Assembly: GCF_002954265.1 (NCBI RefSeq) | Contig: NZ_PPSL01000005.1 | Location: forward strand, 344,013-408,012 | DNA: 64,000 nt | Direction of reading: 5' to 3' | DNA from: Flavipsychrobacter stenotrophus | GTDB lineage: Bacteria > Bacteroidota > Bacteroidia > Chitinophagales > Chitinophagaceae | Shown here: positions 56,501 through 64,000 of the stretch, one piece after another | How positions within the stretch are numbered: the stretch's first letter is position 1 | How the letters are laid out: each line of letters opens with the position of its first letter | Program-made: the position numbers and the translations under genes | Notes under the pieces: generated by a model | The model's input: only the letters and a program-made list of their open reading frames with translations | Database searches by the model: none | What the model was told of the DNA's origin: nothing

Positions 56501-58139
56501 CGATGCCAATGGCGCTATTACGGTAAATGGAGGATCCGGTATATCTCCATATACCTATGCTTTTGGCACAGGCAGCTATGGTGCAACTAATGTATTGTCA
56601 TCTATCACAGCAGGATCGTACATCTTCCATATCCGTGACGTGAACGGATGCATCGGCGATACTACCGTTTCACTTACCCAGCCAAGTATCGTATACCCGT
56701 CCGTAACCATTACACCACCTTCATGTTTTGGCTATAGCGATGGGGTTATAAATGTAAGTGCGTCTGGCGGAACACCCGCTTATACATTTTCCCTCAACAA
56801 TAATGCATTTGTTGGCATCACTACCTATATCGGTCGCACAGCGGGTGTAGATACCATCAGGGTCAAAGATGCCAATGGTTGTATTCATGATACCGTGTTT
56901 ACGATCGGTCAACCTACCCCGCTAGTGATCACCGGCATTGTTATCTCCAATGTGTCGTGCAATGGTGGCGCTAATGGCATGATCACTGTTGCAGCAACAG
57001 GTGGCACTCCGGCATATCAATATGCAGCCAATGCAGGTACTTACCAGGTAAGTAACACCCTCACAGGCCTAACATCCGGAGCTCAGGTGATACACGTAAA
57101 AGACACTCACGGCTGCATTACTGATTCTTCTGCCACCATCACGCAGCCGGTCAACCTGGCTATTTCCGGTGCTGTTGTAACTAATCCTACCTGCGAAGGG
57201 TATACCGATGGTGTTATAATTATTGGCGTTGGCGGTGGTACTGCACCATATCGCTATTCTAAAGACAATTTAGTGTTTACCAATAGTTCTTCATTTACAG
57301 GATTAACAGAAGGTACATACACTATCTTCATTACCGATACCAACAACTGCACTGCCGATACTACTATTACGCTTATCGGCTTCCCTCATATTTTCATTGA
57401 TAGTTTCACAGCTACTGCCGCTACATGTACAGGCAAGAATGATGGCGGATTAATAGTATACGCAAGCGGCGGTAATCCACCGCTTACCTATTCCCTTAGC
57501 GGCAATGCGCCCACTACACCACCCAATATTTTCACCTCGCTTTTCGCGGGCAATCATACCATCACTATTACTGATAGCCGAAACTGCACAAAGGACTCTC
57601 TGATAGTTATCGGCCAGCCCGACACATTTAAGGTATTGACCAACATCACCCCCAATGACTGTGTAGGCGCAGATGATCGCGGTGGTATCGTTGCCGCTAT
57701 TCAAGGTGGTACAGGGCCGTTTACTTTCTTGTGGAGTGTAGACTCTAATACTAATTCATACGTAACCGGGCTACCTAACGGAGTCTATACTGTGAAGGTA
57801 AAAGACCATAACAACTGTGAAGATTCAGCTACTGCAACTATACTCTATGACGACTGTTGTACTCCCTATCTCCCCAATGCGTTTTCTCCTAATGGCGATG
57901 GCAAAAATGATGTCTACCGAATGGTTTATAAAGGCGATATCCGCATCATTGAATTCTCCATTTACAACCGCTATGGCGAACGTGTATTTACTACAGAATA
58001 TGATGAGCGCGGCTGGGACGGCACACTCAAAGGTGAGCCATGCGATATAGGTTCATACTTCTATTACATACGCCTGCTTTGCGGCAACCGCCACAATAAA
58101 ATACTCGAATTCAAAGGTGATGTTACCCTCGTAAAGTAA
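53592..58139 (+). CDS. giant SprB-repeat adhesin-like protein with T9SS type B sorting domain
   Basis: A 1515-residue secreted protein. It has a signal peptide (VVGLLSVLFLSSVSSYAS), an N-terminal ~400-residue domain (HIFGMDLYYTNIGGNVYTIT), one divergent repeat, then 12 clear SprB repeats of ~77 residues over residues ~496-1415 with the core CNGGxNGxITVxASGGTPxY, YxFxGLTAGTYTxHxKD and NGCIxDT. It ends in the type B/gliding-motility-associated sorting domain (PNAFSPNGDGKNDVYRM, FSIYNRYGERVF, GWDGTLKGE). It would be exported by the T9SS and surface-displayed, as SprB of Flavobacterium is. It is monocistronic with its own terminator; no porP/sprF partner is adjacent. Confidence 0.94.
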   Translation: MSSFLRSYIRVVGLLSVLFLSSVSSYASHIFGMDLYYTNIGGNVYTITLAVYGDCSGGSFFNLSTSSPTIEIYNGNTFLNNLSLTVQPPSNGIEVSPVCPAQAGNTTCTNITSTLPGIKKFIYSGNVTLPSTSTVWRFLFNGNMGGTSSAGRSNSITNVNIPGGGSTIQLIDTLNNTIGGNSSAQYNTIPTPYFCVNTPANYNPAAVDPNGDVLSFDLVPAIDAGTGVSVNYVWPYNAAAPLGVSAGTFSFSSSNGQLSFTPNIAQRADVVYNVRELVGGVLKGTSQREMTIVVLSPCSNNPPTGSMSAASGGTIVGATQLNICNNAGLFTFHVNPTDADLDTITMTSSGLPAGATFSVINNSTIAPLGTFQWNASTATPGTYTFYITYQDRGCPLSSRQSIAYTINILPAPTETVTLISAATCTRKAVFTVTPGTTSSPYIISILQGATTVHNFTGVTGTITDSLLPGTYTIRTYNSVSCYKDTTVTFASPPLPSGTFVINPPLCPGALNGFISVTGILGVSPYQYALGTGSYGTTGTFTGLGSAIYTVHIKDVNGCIKDTSVLLPSPAPILETLNIRRSTCNGYANGRVIVNAYNSVGPYTYAIGAGPYSTNDTFTNLTAGTYTFHVMNGNGCIDDTTITFVDSQYLHASVSVPPILCNGGTTSVTITGIGGFGTPYSYAYNAGGFGPFNSFTLGAGSYTLHVTDPQTCFFDTIISLVQPSPVVITTGTVGVGCYGGNTGIITVTASGGTPSYTYAVDAGTYGTSSTIGGLTAGPHTVNVKDANNCVYSSTDTIIQPTAVSADSVIMQIPLCNGGNNGIATIYASGGTPGYTYAINTSTYGASNTFTGLTAGTYTLHIKDDNGCIKDTIVTLANPPGMTPGATVVQSLCQNLSNGQVTLSVSGGTPAYTYAVGAGTYSSSPVFAALAAGTYVFHIKDANGCIKDTSVTVTNTTHITGTFLFTPPLCNGDANGAITVNGGSGISPYTYAFGTGSYGATNVLSSITAGSYIFHIRDVNGCIGDTTVSLTQPSIVYPSVTITPPSCFGYSDGVINVSASGGTPAYTFSLNNNAFVGITTYIGRTAGVDTIRVKDANGCIHDTVFTIGQPTPLVITGIVISNVSCNGGANGMITVAATGGTPAYQYAANAGTYQVSNTLTGLTSGAQVIHVKDTHGCITDSSATITQPVNLAISGAVVTNPTCEGYTDGVIIIGVGGGTAPYRYSKDNLVFTNSSSFTGLTEGTYTIFITDTNNCTADTTITLIGFPHIFIDSFTATAATCTGKNDGGLIVYASGGNPPLTYSLSGNAPTTPPNIFTSLFAGNHTITITDSRNCTKDSLIVIGQPDTFKVLTNITPNDCVGADDRGGIVAAIQGGTGPFTFLWSVDSNTNSYVTGLPNGVYTVKVKDHNNCEDSATATILYDDCCTPYLPNAFSPNGDGKNDVYRMVYKGDIRIIEFSIYNRYGERVFTTEYDERGWDGTLKGEPCDIGSYFYYIRLLCGNRHNKILEFKGDVTLVK

Positions 58140-58164
58140 TATCTTCTTAATAGCAATTCAGTCC

Positions 58165-58200
58165 ACATAAGGCACACCTTGGAGGTGTGCCTTATGTTTT
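58165..58200 (+). terminator. terminator of SprB-repeat gene
   Basis: ACATAAGGCACACC/GGTGTGCCTTATGT stem with TTTTA, 25 bases after the stop codon. Confidence 0.88.
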
Positions 58201-58300
58201 ACCCCCATTTTCACACATTCACATTCTCCCCATTTTCACACTTAATTGAGCCATTCAGCCATTTCGCAATTCAGCCACTAAATTTTAACAGTACTATGCA

Positions 58301-58330
58301 TTGCATAATACTATCCTTTACCTACCTTTG
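58301..58330 (+). promoter_or_regulatory. promoter of padR-pspC operon
   Basis: TTG (58301-58303) and TACCTTTG (58323-58330) with 19 bases between match the Bacteroidota consensus exactly; the padR ATG is 18 bases downstream. Confidence 0.78.
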
Positions 58331-58348
58331 TTTTGAAATCGAAGAGGA

Positions 58349-58681
58349 ATGGCTATTGAAAACACAGAATCACAAATGCGCAAGGGCTTGTTGGAGCTAT
58401 GCATCTTTGGCATCATTAAGAAGCACAAGGAAGCATATCCCAGCGATATTCTGGAGCAATTGAAAGAAGCAAAACTGGTAGTGCTGGAGGGAACTTTATA
58501 CCCACTACTCACCCGCTTAAAGAATGCGGGCATGCTCACCTACAGGTGGGAAGAATCAACATCAGGGCCGCCACGCAAGTATTATGCTCTTACCGATGAA
58601 GGTCTGGAATTTTATAAACAACTCCGTACCACGTGGGATGAATTAAGTAAAGCAGTAAACGATTTAACAGACACCATATAA
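58349..58681 (+). CDS. PadR-family transcriptional regulator
   Basis: A 110-residue winged-helix repressor-type protein: RKGLLELCIFGIIKKHKEAY, then SDILEQLKEA, VLEGTLYPLLTRLKNAGM (recognition helix and wing) and ESTSGPPRKYYALTDEG are the PadR N-terminal signature; the C-terminal dimerisation helix is short, as in the PadR-s1 group. It is 13 bases upstream of a PspC-domain gene, presumably its regulatory target. A strong promoter precedes it. Such pairs are common in Bacteroidota and related phyla. Confidence 0.93.
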   Translation: MAIENTESQMRKGLLELCIFGIIKKHKEAYPSDILEQLKEAKLVVLEGTLYPLLTRLKNAGMLTYRWEESTSGPPRKYYALTDEGLEFYKQLRTTWDELSKAVNDLTDTI

Positions 58682-58694
58682 AACACACACACTT

Positions 58695-59363
58695 ATGCAA
58701 CGCATTATCCAGATCAACATTGCAGGTCGCGTCATACCTATTGAAGATGACGCATACAATATGCTTAAAGACTACCTCAGTGCCCTCGAACGCCAGTTCG
58801 TAGGTGCAGATGGTAAAGAAATAATTGAAGACATTGAAAACCGCATTGCCGAATTATTTATGATCAGGCAGCAGAGTGGCTCCGCGGCTATCGACAGATC
58901 AGACGTACAGATGGTCATAGCAAAGCTTGGTGCCCCAACAGACATTAACGATGGCCATACACAATCATATTCTTCCGGCAGGCAGTCGGCAGGCTATTCC
59001 GGCCAAAGCACCTACAGCAGGCAAAATTATTATGTGCCTCGCAAAGACCGCCTCTTCCGCGATCCTTACAATAAAATGATAGGTGGTGTATGTAGCGGCC
59101 TGGCCCATTATTTCGATGTCGACACAGTGATCATCAGGCTTATCATGGCCGTATTGTTCCTGATGTTTGGCGTTGGTTTCCTGGCGTATATTATAGCATG
59201 GGCCATCATTCCACAGGCACGCTCGCTTGAAGAACTTAACTACGGTACACCAATGTCCTTTCACGATATCACCCAGAATGTTGGTGAAGAATTGGAAGAT
59301 CTGAAGAAACGTGGTGAACAAATGAGCCGTGAACTAAAAGACTTTTTCAGTAAGAAAAAATAG
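58695..59363 (+). CDS. PspC-domain membrane protein
   Basis: A 222-residue protein. An N-terminal soluble ~100-residue region (ITQxNIAGRVIPIEDDAYNM-like start; IIEDIENRIAELFM) with a Ser/Gly/Tyr-rich linker precedes the PspC domain (RDPYNKMIGGVCSGLAHYFD, then FLMFGVGFLAYIIAWAIIPQ) with one to two membrane segments. The end is coiled-coil (EELEDLKKRGEQMSRELKDF). PspC domains work in envelope-stress sensing. It is co-transcribed with padR; a terminator follows. Confidence 0.92.
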   Translation: MQRIIQINIAGRVIPIEDDAYNMLKDYLSALERQFVGADGKEIIEDIENRIAELFMIRQQSGSAAIDRSDVQMVIAKLGAPTDINDGHTQSYSSGRQSAGYSGQSTYSRQNYYVPRKDRLFRDPYNKMIGGVCSGLAHYFDVDTVIIRLIMAVLFLMFGVGFLAYIIAWAIIPQARSLEELNYGTPMSFHDITQNVGEELEDLKKRGEQMSRELKDFFSKKK

Positions 59364-59381
59364 TTGCCCGCAACTGGCAAA

Positions 59382-59422
59382 ATAAAGATAAAGCACTTCA
59401 TATGGGGTGCTTTATCTTTTGT
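59382..59422 (+). terminator. terminator of padR-pspC operon
   Basis: AAAGATAAAGCAC/GTGCTTTATCTTTT stem, about 20 bases after the pspC stop. Confidence 0.85.
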
Positions 59423-59481
59423 GGCACGTTAGTAAGAATGATTAATTTTGTCAAAATATACAATCTACCAAACGCACTATA

Positions 59482-60381
59482 ATGCTCCAAAGAATACTCC
59501 TCTTCCTTTGCCTGTTGATACCCTCATTTTGCTTTGCACAAAACGACACCACGCAGTATTTCGACAGCAAATGGCTGATCAGCGACAAACAGCACGCTAT
59601 GTACTATCGTGTCTTTACTAAGGCAAATGATTTGTACAAGGTAGAAGACTTTAAGATCGACGGAAAGCTTATTGTTAGCGGGTTTGCAGACACTGTTGAC
59701 ATAGACATTTCTTACAATCGCCAGGGAAAACACACCTACCTCGCCTCTACCGGGCAAAAAATAAAAGAAGGAAACTATAGAGATGGACTGCACGACGGGC
59801 AATGGTCATACTATCGCCTGCCAGCCGAAAGCCTGGATAGAACGGAAAGTTATATAAATGGTGCAATAGCGCATGCTACCGGGTACGACAGCGCAGGAAA
59901 AATAACCAGTGAAACAAGCTATAAGGATGGGAAAAAAGATTCCATCATCACATATAAATACCACCCAAATGGCAAATTAAGATCTGTATCCACCAGTGTT
60001 GATCAGAAAACCATAAAAAATAGTTACTACTCAATAACGGGAGAAGACACGACGTGCGAGACTAAGAAGAGTGGCGTGGTTTACCAGTTTGTAGAGCAAA
60101 TGCCTTCTCCGCCATACGACATGATCCAGTATCTCAGCAATAACATCACTTACCCCGAAAAGGCTCATAAAAAAGGTATACAAGGTCGGGTTGCCATCTC
60201 ATTTATTGTAAATAATGATGGGAGCATCACAGACGTTACAGTGGTACAACCTGTAAGCCCCGATATCGACGCAGAAGCTGTTAGAGTAATATCAACCATG
60301 CCCAAATGGAGGCCAGGTCGACAAAATGGCAAACCTGTAAGTGTCATCTACACACAACCAATCAACTTCAAGTTAAATTAA
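59482..60381 (+). CDS. secreted MORN-like/TonB-C domain protein, paralogue 2
   Basis: A 299-residue protein with signal peptide (RILLFLCLLIPSFCFA then Q). MORN-like repeats (TYLASTGQKIKEGNYRDGLH, then GQWSYYRL) and a YKYHPNGKLRSVS unit precede a TonB C-terminal domain (GRVAISFIVNNDGSITDVTV; AEAVRVISTMPKWRPGRQNG). It aligns over its length with the gene at 41672-42586, so the two are paralogues. It has no TonB-like anchor. Its role is unknown; the MORN-like repeats alone do not fix it. Confidence 0.82.
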   Translation: MLQRILLFLCLLIPSFCFAQNDTTQYFDSKWLISDKQHAMYYRVFTKANDLYKVEDFKIDGKLIVSGFADTVDIDISYNRQGKHTYLASTGQKIKEGNYRDGLHDGQWSYYRLPAESLDRTESYINGAIAHATGYDSAGKITSETSYKDGKKDSIITYKYHPNGKLRSVSTSVDQKTIKNSYYSITGEDTTCETKKSGVVYQFVEQMPSPPYDMIQYLSNNITYPEKAHKKGIQGRVAISFIVNNDGSITDVTVVQPVSPDIDAEAVRVISTMPKWRPGRQNGKPVSVIYTQPINFKLN

Positions 60382-60461
60382 ACCCATTGCATAAACCACA
60401 AATAATAACTTCCATTTAATCCTCAGAATATACTTTTGAATAATCCTCATCCGGTATCTGT

Positions 60462-61553
60462 ATGAAAAAGCTATTCTTATACTTCGTCTTGTTCTGTGGA
60501 ATGCTCGGGACGGTAAAGGCACAAACTAACACAATTGAAAATGTGATCATTGTAACCACCGATGGTTTCCGCTGGCAGGAAGTGTACAAGGGTATGGACT
60601 CTGCAATTGCATCTGACGCACGTTTCAATCAACAGGATAGTACAGGCATCTTCAAAAAATATTGGGTACCCACCCCACAGGAACGTCGCAAAAAACTGAT
60701 GCCATTTTTGTGGACAACATTGGCTGAAGAAGGACAATTGTATGGCAACCGTGATTTACAGTCAAATGTCAATAATGCCAACCCTTACTGGTTCTCCTAT
60801 CCGGGCTATAGCGAAATATTTACAGGCTTTGTAGACACAGCCATAAATACAAATGCTTACCCGCCCAATCCCAACACCAATCTTTTGGAATTTTTGAACA
60901 AACAGAAAGCCTTTAAAGGCAGGGTAGCTGCCTTTGGCGCATGGAATGCGTTTGATAGGATCCTTAATGAAAAAAGAGCGGGTTTTCCTGTGATCTGTGG
61001 CAAAGACAGTTGCGGCGGCAGCCACACCGACGTTGAGCAACAGCTCATTAATAAAATGAAACACGATGAGTATAGCCCGTTTGGTGATGAAGAACAATTA
61101 GATGTGTTCACCCATTATGCTGCACTTGACTATCTGAAAAAACAAACTCCAAAAGCCCTGTATATCTCTTATGGAGAAACCGATGAATGGGCTCACCATG
61201 GTCACTACAAAGACTATCTTGATGCTGCAAACAGAGTGGATAAATGGATAAGCGAGATCTGGAATTATATACAAACAAACCCTCATTACAAAGACAAAAC
61301 ACTATTGTTGGTGACTGTAGACCACGGTCGTGGCCTAAACGAACAATGGACAAGCCACAATAACAAAATACCTAACTCCAATGAAATATGGTTTGCCGTA
61401 ATGGGACCAAATATGACACCAGCAGGTGAAATGAGCAATACACCGCAACTATATCAAAAGCAATTAGCACAAACGATCGCACAAATACTTGGATTTACCT
61501 TTACAGCCGAACATCCGGTTGCTGTGGGTTTTAAGGAGTTATTAGTGAGATAA
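60462..61553 (+). CDS. alkaline-phosphatase-superfamily secreted protein
   Basis: A 363-residue protein with signal peptide (LFLYFVLFCGMLGTVKA then Q). The metal-site pattern of the superfamily is visible: VIIVTTDGFRWQEVYKG (first Asp and a Thr before it), SYGETDEWAHHGHYKDYLDA (Asp, His) and LVTVDHGRGLNEQWTSHN (Asp, His, His). It may be a phosphodiesterase, phosphomutase-like or sulfatase-like hydrolase; the family cannot be narrowed here. It follows the TonB-C gene by 80 bases on the same strand. Confidence 0.85.
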   Translation: MKKLFLYFVLFCGMLGTVKAQTNTIENVIIVTTDGFRWQEVYKGMDSAIASDARFNQQDSTGIFKKYWVPTPQERRKKLMPFLWTTLAEEGQLYGNRDLQSNVNNANPYWFSYPGYSEIFTGFVDTAINTNAYPPNPNTNLLEFLNKQKAFKGRVAAFGAWNAFDRILNEKRAGFPVICGKDSCGGSHTDVEQQLINKMKHDEYSPFGDEEQLDVFTHYAALDYLKKQTPKALYISYGETDEWAHHGHYKDYLDAANRVDKWISEIWNYIQTNPHYKDKTLLLVTVDHGRGLNEQWTSHNNKIPNSNEIWFAVMGPNMTPAGEMSNTPQLYQKQLAQTIAQILGFTFTAEHPVAVGFKELLVR

Positions 61554-61568
61554 TTATCCTGGTTAGCA

Positions 61569-62798
61569 CTATTGGTACCCCAGTTTCCTCAATGCTTCAG
61601 CTATTTCTTTTTCACTTCTATATTTTGCTTTGGTGGGCTTGCCAGCTGTCACTCCTTCAAATCCTCCTTCTATTTTAGTCGCCACCTCATCAAGTTTCTT
61701 CATTTTTGCAGGAACAACTTTAGCCACATCATCGTATACCCTGTTTACATACAATGTACCCGTTGCCTGTTTATCTTTCTTTGTTACTGTAGTCATTACG
61801 ATCAGCTCTTTCACATTATCTGAGTCTGCATTGGCCCAAAACACACCTACAATTTTTTCCTGTACACCGTCAGTGCTAAATGTATCAATCAATATACGTT
61901 TATAAGTATCCTTTGCTGTAGGTACAAACAAATAGCCCAGTGTACGAACGCATTCCTTGGGTTGCACACCTTCCTCATCTGTAAAGTATTTTTGTGTATA
62001 AAATGCTGTTACAGCCGGTGTCTTTGTCCATTCGCTTGTTTCAAAGATCTTCGTTTTCATCTCATCCTGAAACCCACAGTACAAAGGCCTTGCTCTTACA
62101 ACAAACTGTAGATTAGGCTCACCGGGTATTCGTTTTACTATCTGCCATATTGCTTTTACGCTCTGCACATTGGTTTCAGGGCTTGCATAATATTCATCAG
62201 TATTATTCTCAAGACATTTGTTGATCCTCATATCCCATAGATGCTGCTTGGCTACATCATCCGTCCCATTAGGATTTACTTCGGCATCATAGGTCTCTTG
62301 TGTCTTGTGATATTTCGCCATCAGGTCGTCATACACCTTATCAATTTCCGCTCCGTATTTATCACCACTATAATCTCTTGATGAAAGTTCAGCCTGTAGC
62401 TTATTGGCATAAGTCAGTGCAATATCATAATGGTCCTGCTCGTGGATGAGTACATAATCAGAATGCATCTCTTTGGTAGACTCCCTTACAAATGCCCTGC
62501 TTTGGAACGCGCACTTAACATGAAAGCTAAATTTGACTCTACCATTGTCCTGCGTCTCTCCACTATCAGCTTTAAAATAAATACTCGGGCATACATAAGC
62601 ACGCGCTTCAAGATTCCGCTCAGCAAGCTTTTCAGCATGGTCTTTATCCTCTTTGTTCTGGAAGTCATTCCAGGTCAATGTACGATAGTTAATAATTTTA
62701 CCCTCGGGAGCGATCCACTCCTCTTGCGCATAAGTAACAGTGGTAAACAAAAAACATAGTAATAGTAGCAATAAGCGCATAGATCCTGAAATTTTCAT
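61569..62798 (-). CDS. DUF922-type metallopeptidase-like protein
   Basis: A 409-residue secreted protein (leader LLLLLCFLFTTVTYA then Q). The N-terminal ~190 residues look like DUF922: LTWNDFQNKEDKDH, a beta-rich section, and a zinc-peptidase-like helix YVLIHEQDHYDIALTYANKL (HEQDH at ~119), as in HEQGH-containing family members. The C-terminal half is unrecognised (WIVKR-type and KAIWQIVKR blocks). Catalysis is inferred only from the HExxH-like motif. It converges with the phosphatase-like gene. Confidence 0.75.
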   Translation of the reverse strand: MKISGSMRLLLLLLCFLFTTVTYAQEEWIAPEGKIINYRTLTWNDFQNKEDKDHAEKLAERNLEARAYVCPSIYFKADSGETQDNGRVKFSFHVKCAFQSRAFVRESTKEMHSDYVLIHEQDHYDIALTYANKLQAELSSRDYSGDKYGAEIDKVYDDLMAKYHKTQETYDAEVNPNGTDDVAKQHLWDMRINKCLENNTDEYYASPETNVQSVKAIWQIVKRIPGEPNLQFVVRARPLYCGFQDEMKTKIFETSEWTKTPAVTAFYTQKYFTDEEGVQPKECVRTLGYLFVPTAKDTYKRILIDTFSTDGVQEKIVGVFWANADSDNVKELIVMTTVTKKDKQATGTLYVNRVYDDVAKVVPAKMKKLDEVATKIEGGFEGVTAGKPTKAKYRSEKEIAEALRKLGYQ

Positions 62799-62984
62799 TA
62801 AATGTAATCTTTCATTGCAAAAAAGAAAAGCGCCCTTGATCAGAAAGATTAAGGGATATTAACAAGAAATTCGTTGGCAACGCATTTCCAGGTAAAAGTC
62901 TGCAAATGGAATGCCAGCTTCACTCTGCCGAAAATACAAATTTCCATGGAACGGACTTTGTACACAATATACAAACAAGCACAC

Positions 62985-63377
62985 ATGACTAACGAAAACA
63001 AAAAGAATATTGCCAGAGTAATACTTGGCGCAGGGTTAATCTTTGCAGGCATCAGCCACCTAACTACTGCACGGGAAGAATTTAAGGCCCAGGTCCCCGA
63101 ATGGGTTCCGATACCCGTAGATGATACTGTTGTATACTCAGGAATAACTGAAATAGCACTAGGTAGCGCAATAGTATTAGCTAGCAAAAAAAACAGAGCG
63201 ACAGTAGGCAAAATTGCTGCAACATTTTTCATCGCAGTATTCCCGGGAAACATTGCCCAATTTGCGCACAAACGTAATGGTTTCGGCCTCGATACAGACA
63301 GAAAAAGAATGATAAGATTATTCTTTCAACCAGTACTCATCTACTGGGCATTGAAGAGTACCAGCACGGATGAATAA
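62985..63377 (+). CDS. DoxX-like membrane protein
   Basis: From ATG 62985 (MTNENKKNIARVILGAGLIF), 130 residues with about four membrane segments; the open frame extends back to 62874 but that part is not family-like. LIFAGISHLTTAREEFKAQV and PEWVPIPVDDTVVYSGITEI match DoxX/DoxD-like proteins. Their function is unsettled. It is probably monocistronic. Confidence 0.82.
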   Translation: MTNENKKNIARVILGAGLIFAGISHLTTAREEFKAQVPEWVPIPVDDTVVYSGITEIALGSAIVLASKKNRATVGKIAATFFIAVFPGNIAQFAHKRNGFGLDTDRKRMIRLFFQPVLIYWALKSTSTDE

Positions 63378-63774
63378 TAGCTCCAAACCTTTTGCCACCT
63401 AACGGCGCAATAACATGAAATGCGGAAGGTTGCTTATATAAACATCCGATACCTTCAGCATCGTGCACCTATAATCATCTACTTTACTATAGACATCTGA
63501 TACCTTCGGCATCATTACATGTAATGCAAAACCATATATTACTAAACAATAAAATACAACACAACATGAGCAGAAGCTTAGCTATGGCCAAAAACGGCAG
63601 CTCGCTTGGGCTTGTGCGTGGGCGCGTTTTTTTAGCCTGGGACTTTCTTTGGTACTTTCTTTTTCCTATTGAAAAGAAAGTACGCACGGGTAGGATACAG
63701 AAGTAGGAAAAAAGCGGCGGATCGCTAATCAAATAAAAAGATGAGAGCAAAAAAGATGGAGAAGGGTATAAAGC

Positions 63775-63811
63775 AAATAACCCTTAGCAAGTTAATGCTA
63801 AGGGTTATTTA
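63775..63811. terminator. bidirectional hairpin terminator
   Basis: AAATAACCCTTAGCA/TGCTAAGGGTTATTT, A-rich before and T-rich after. Confidence 0.75.
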
Positions 63812-63876
63812 ATAAACCTACCTAACGGCAGGCAGGTATGGTAACTACGTACATTGCCGGAATGGCTATAAACGAA

Positions 63877-63904
63877 GAATGCCCCGTCTTTCGACAGGGC
63901 ATTC
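63877..63904 (-). terminator. likely rRNA operon terminator
   Basis: GAATGCCCTGTC/GACGGGGCATTC stem on the minus strand just after the 5S 3' end, followed by TTCGTTTAT. T-tract is weak. Confidence 0.6.
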
Positions 63905-63913
63905 TAAATAAAT

Positions 63914-64000
63914 ATGGCAACTACCTACTCTCCCACATTGTTGTGTAGTACCATCGGCCATGGGGGGCTTAACTGCTCTGTTCGGAATGGGAAGAGGTGA
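63914..64000 (-). rRNA. rrf: 5S ribosomal RNA, 3' part (cut by window end)
   Basis: On the minus strand the sequence TCACCTCTTCCCATTCCGAA followed by CAGAGCAGTTAAGCC and, at the 3' end, GGGAGAGTAGGTAGTTGCC is unmistakable 5S rRNA. About 85 of ~110 bases are inside the window; 23S and 16S should lie beyond base 64000. Confidence 0.95.

Larger units (their letters stand above)
63378..63913. other. intergenic region before rRNA operon end: repeats and terminators
   Basis: No gene is supported. Contents: two copies of ACATCYGATACCTTCRGCATC (63442-63464 and 63493-63515), a 12-base-pair palindrome GTACTTTCTTTT/GAAAAGAAAGTAC (63652-63683), a hairpin AATAACCCTTAGCA/TGCTAAGGGTTATT (63775-63810) and a hairpin GAATGCCC/GGGCATTC (63877-63904). 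Confidence 0.6.

Noticed and set aside
55080..57840. Possible misassembly by collapsed SprB repeats
   Set aside because: The repeats differ enough at the DNA level to be told apart and the frame is open throughout; nothing in the sequence shows a collapse.
63524..63750. Short open frames on both strands near 63.6 kb
   Set aside because: They overlap a palindrome and repeats next to the rRNA operon end; no domain or leader.

Overview
The window looks like a chromosomal segment of a Bacteroidota bacterium, most likely of the Chitinophagales/Chitinophagaceae type. The evidence is two type IX secretion (T9SS) components (PorT-like, PorP/SprF-like), several secreted proteins with T9SS C-terminal sorting domains including a large SprB-repeat protein, a Rho with a long disordered insertion, S1 with six domains, and Bacteroidota-type promoters (TTG-N19-TAnnTTTG). 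Protein-coding sequence is of moderate G+C; one stretch (37.9-39.9 kb) is clearly A+T-richer and looks acquired.

Layout. 1-1.4 kb is gene-free and packed with palindromic and interspersed repeats. 1.4-3.8 kb carries an RDD membrane protein, tatC and rpiB. 3.8-7.1 kb (minus) carries a secreted NHL-repeat T9SS substrate, whose signal peptide is out of frame at a 10-G tract, and a lipoprotein. 7.4-13.5 kb is a complete tripartite RND efflux operon. 13.6-18.7 kb holds a DUF3667 protein, 3-methyladenine glycosylase, a thiolase, a PAS protein and PorT. 18.7-18.9 kb has a candidate small RNA. 19-28.4 kb has an acyltransferase, a SWIM/SNF2 helicase, PorP/SprF, upp, a zinc alcohol dehydrogenase and a pirin with a Tat-like leader. 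28.4-34.8 kb has a LuxR-type two-component pair, a T9SS substrate, a transglutaminase-like protein and small lipoprotein/membrane genes.

34.9-35.6 kb is the most unusual locus: two intact tRNA-Val(UAC) genes flanked by two degenerate tRNA copies, with a GIY-YIG nuclease gene lying between near-identical direct repeats. The nuclease starts directly after a tRNA terminator and its last codons are read out of a tRNA-like sequence. Next come rpsA, an AAA/OLD-type ATPase-nuclease broken by a frameshift and a stop codon, and a type III polyketide synthase plus isoprenylcysteine-methyltransferase pair.

41.6-51.3 kb is mostly housekeeping and metabolic: a TonB-C/MORN-like protein, an FtsX-type permease, a FemAB-like acyltransferase, ybeY, an RluA-family synthase, folB, old yellow enzyme, nitroreductase and an epimerase. 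51.5-58.1 kb encodes Rho and the 1515-residue SprB-repeat protein with a type B sorting domain. 58.3-63.4 kb has a padR-pspC pair, a second TonB-C/MORN-like paralogue, an alkaline-phosphatase-superfamily protein, a DUF922 protease-like protein and a DoxX-like protein. The window ends inside a 5S rRNA gene on the minus strand, the tail of an rRNA operon outside the window.
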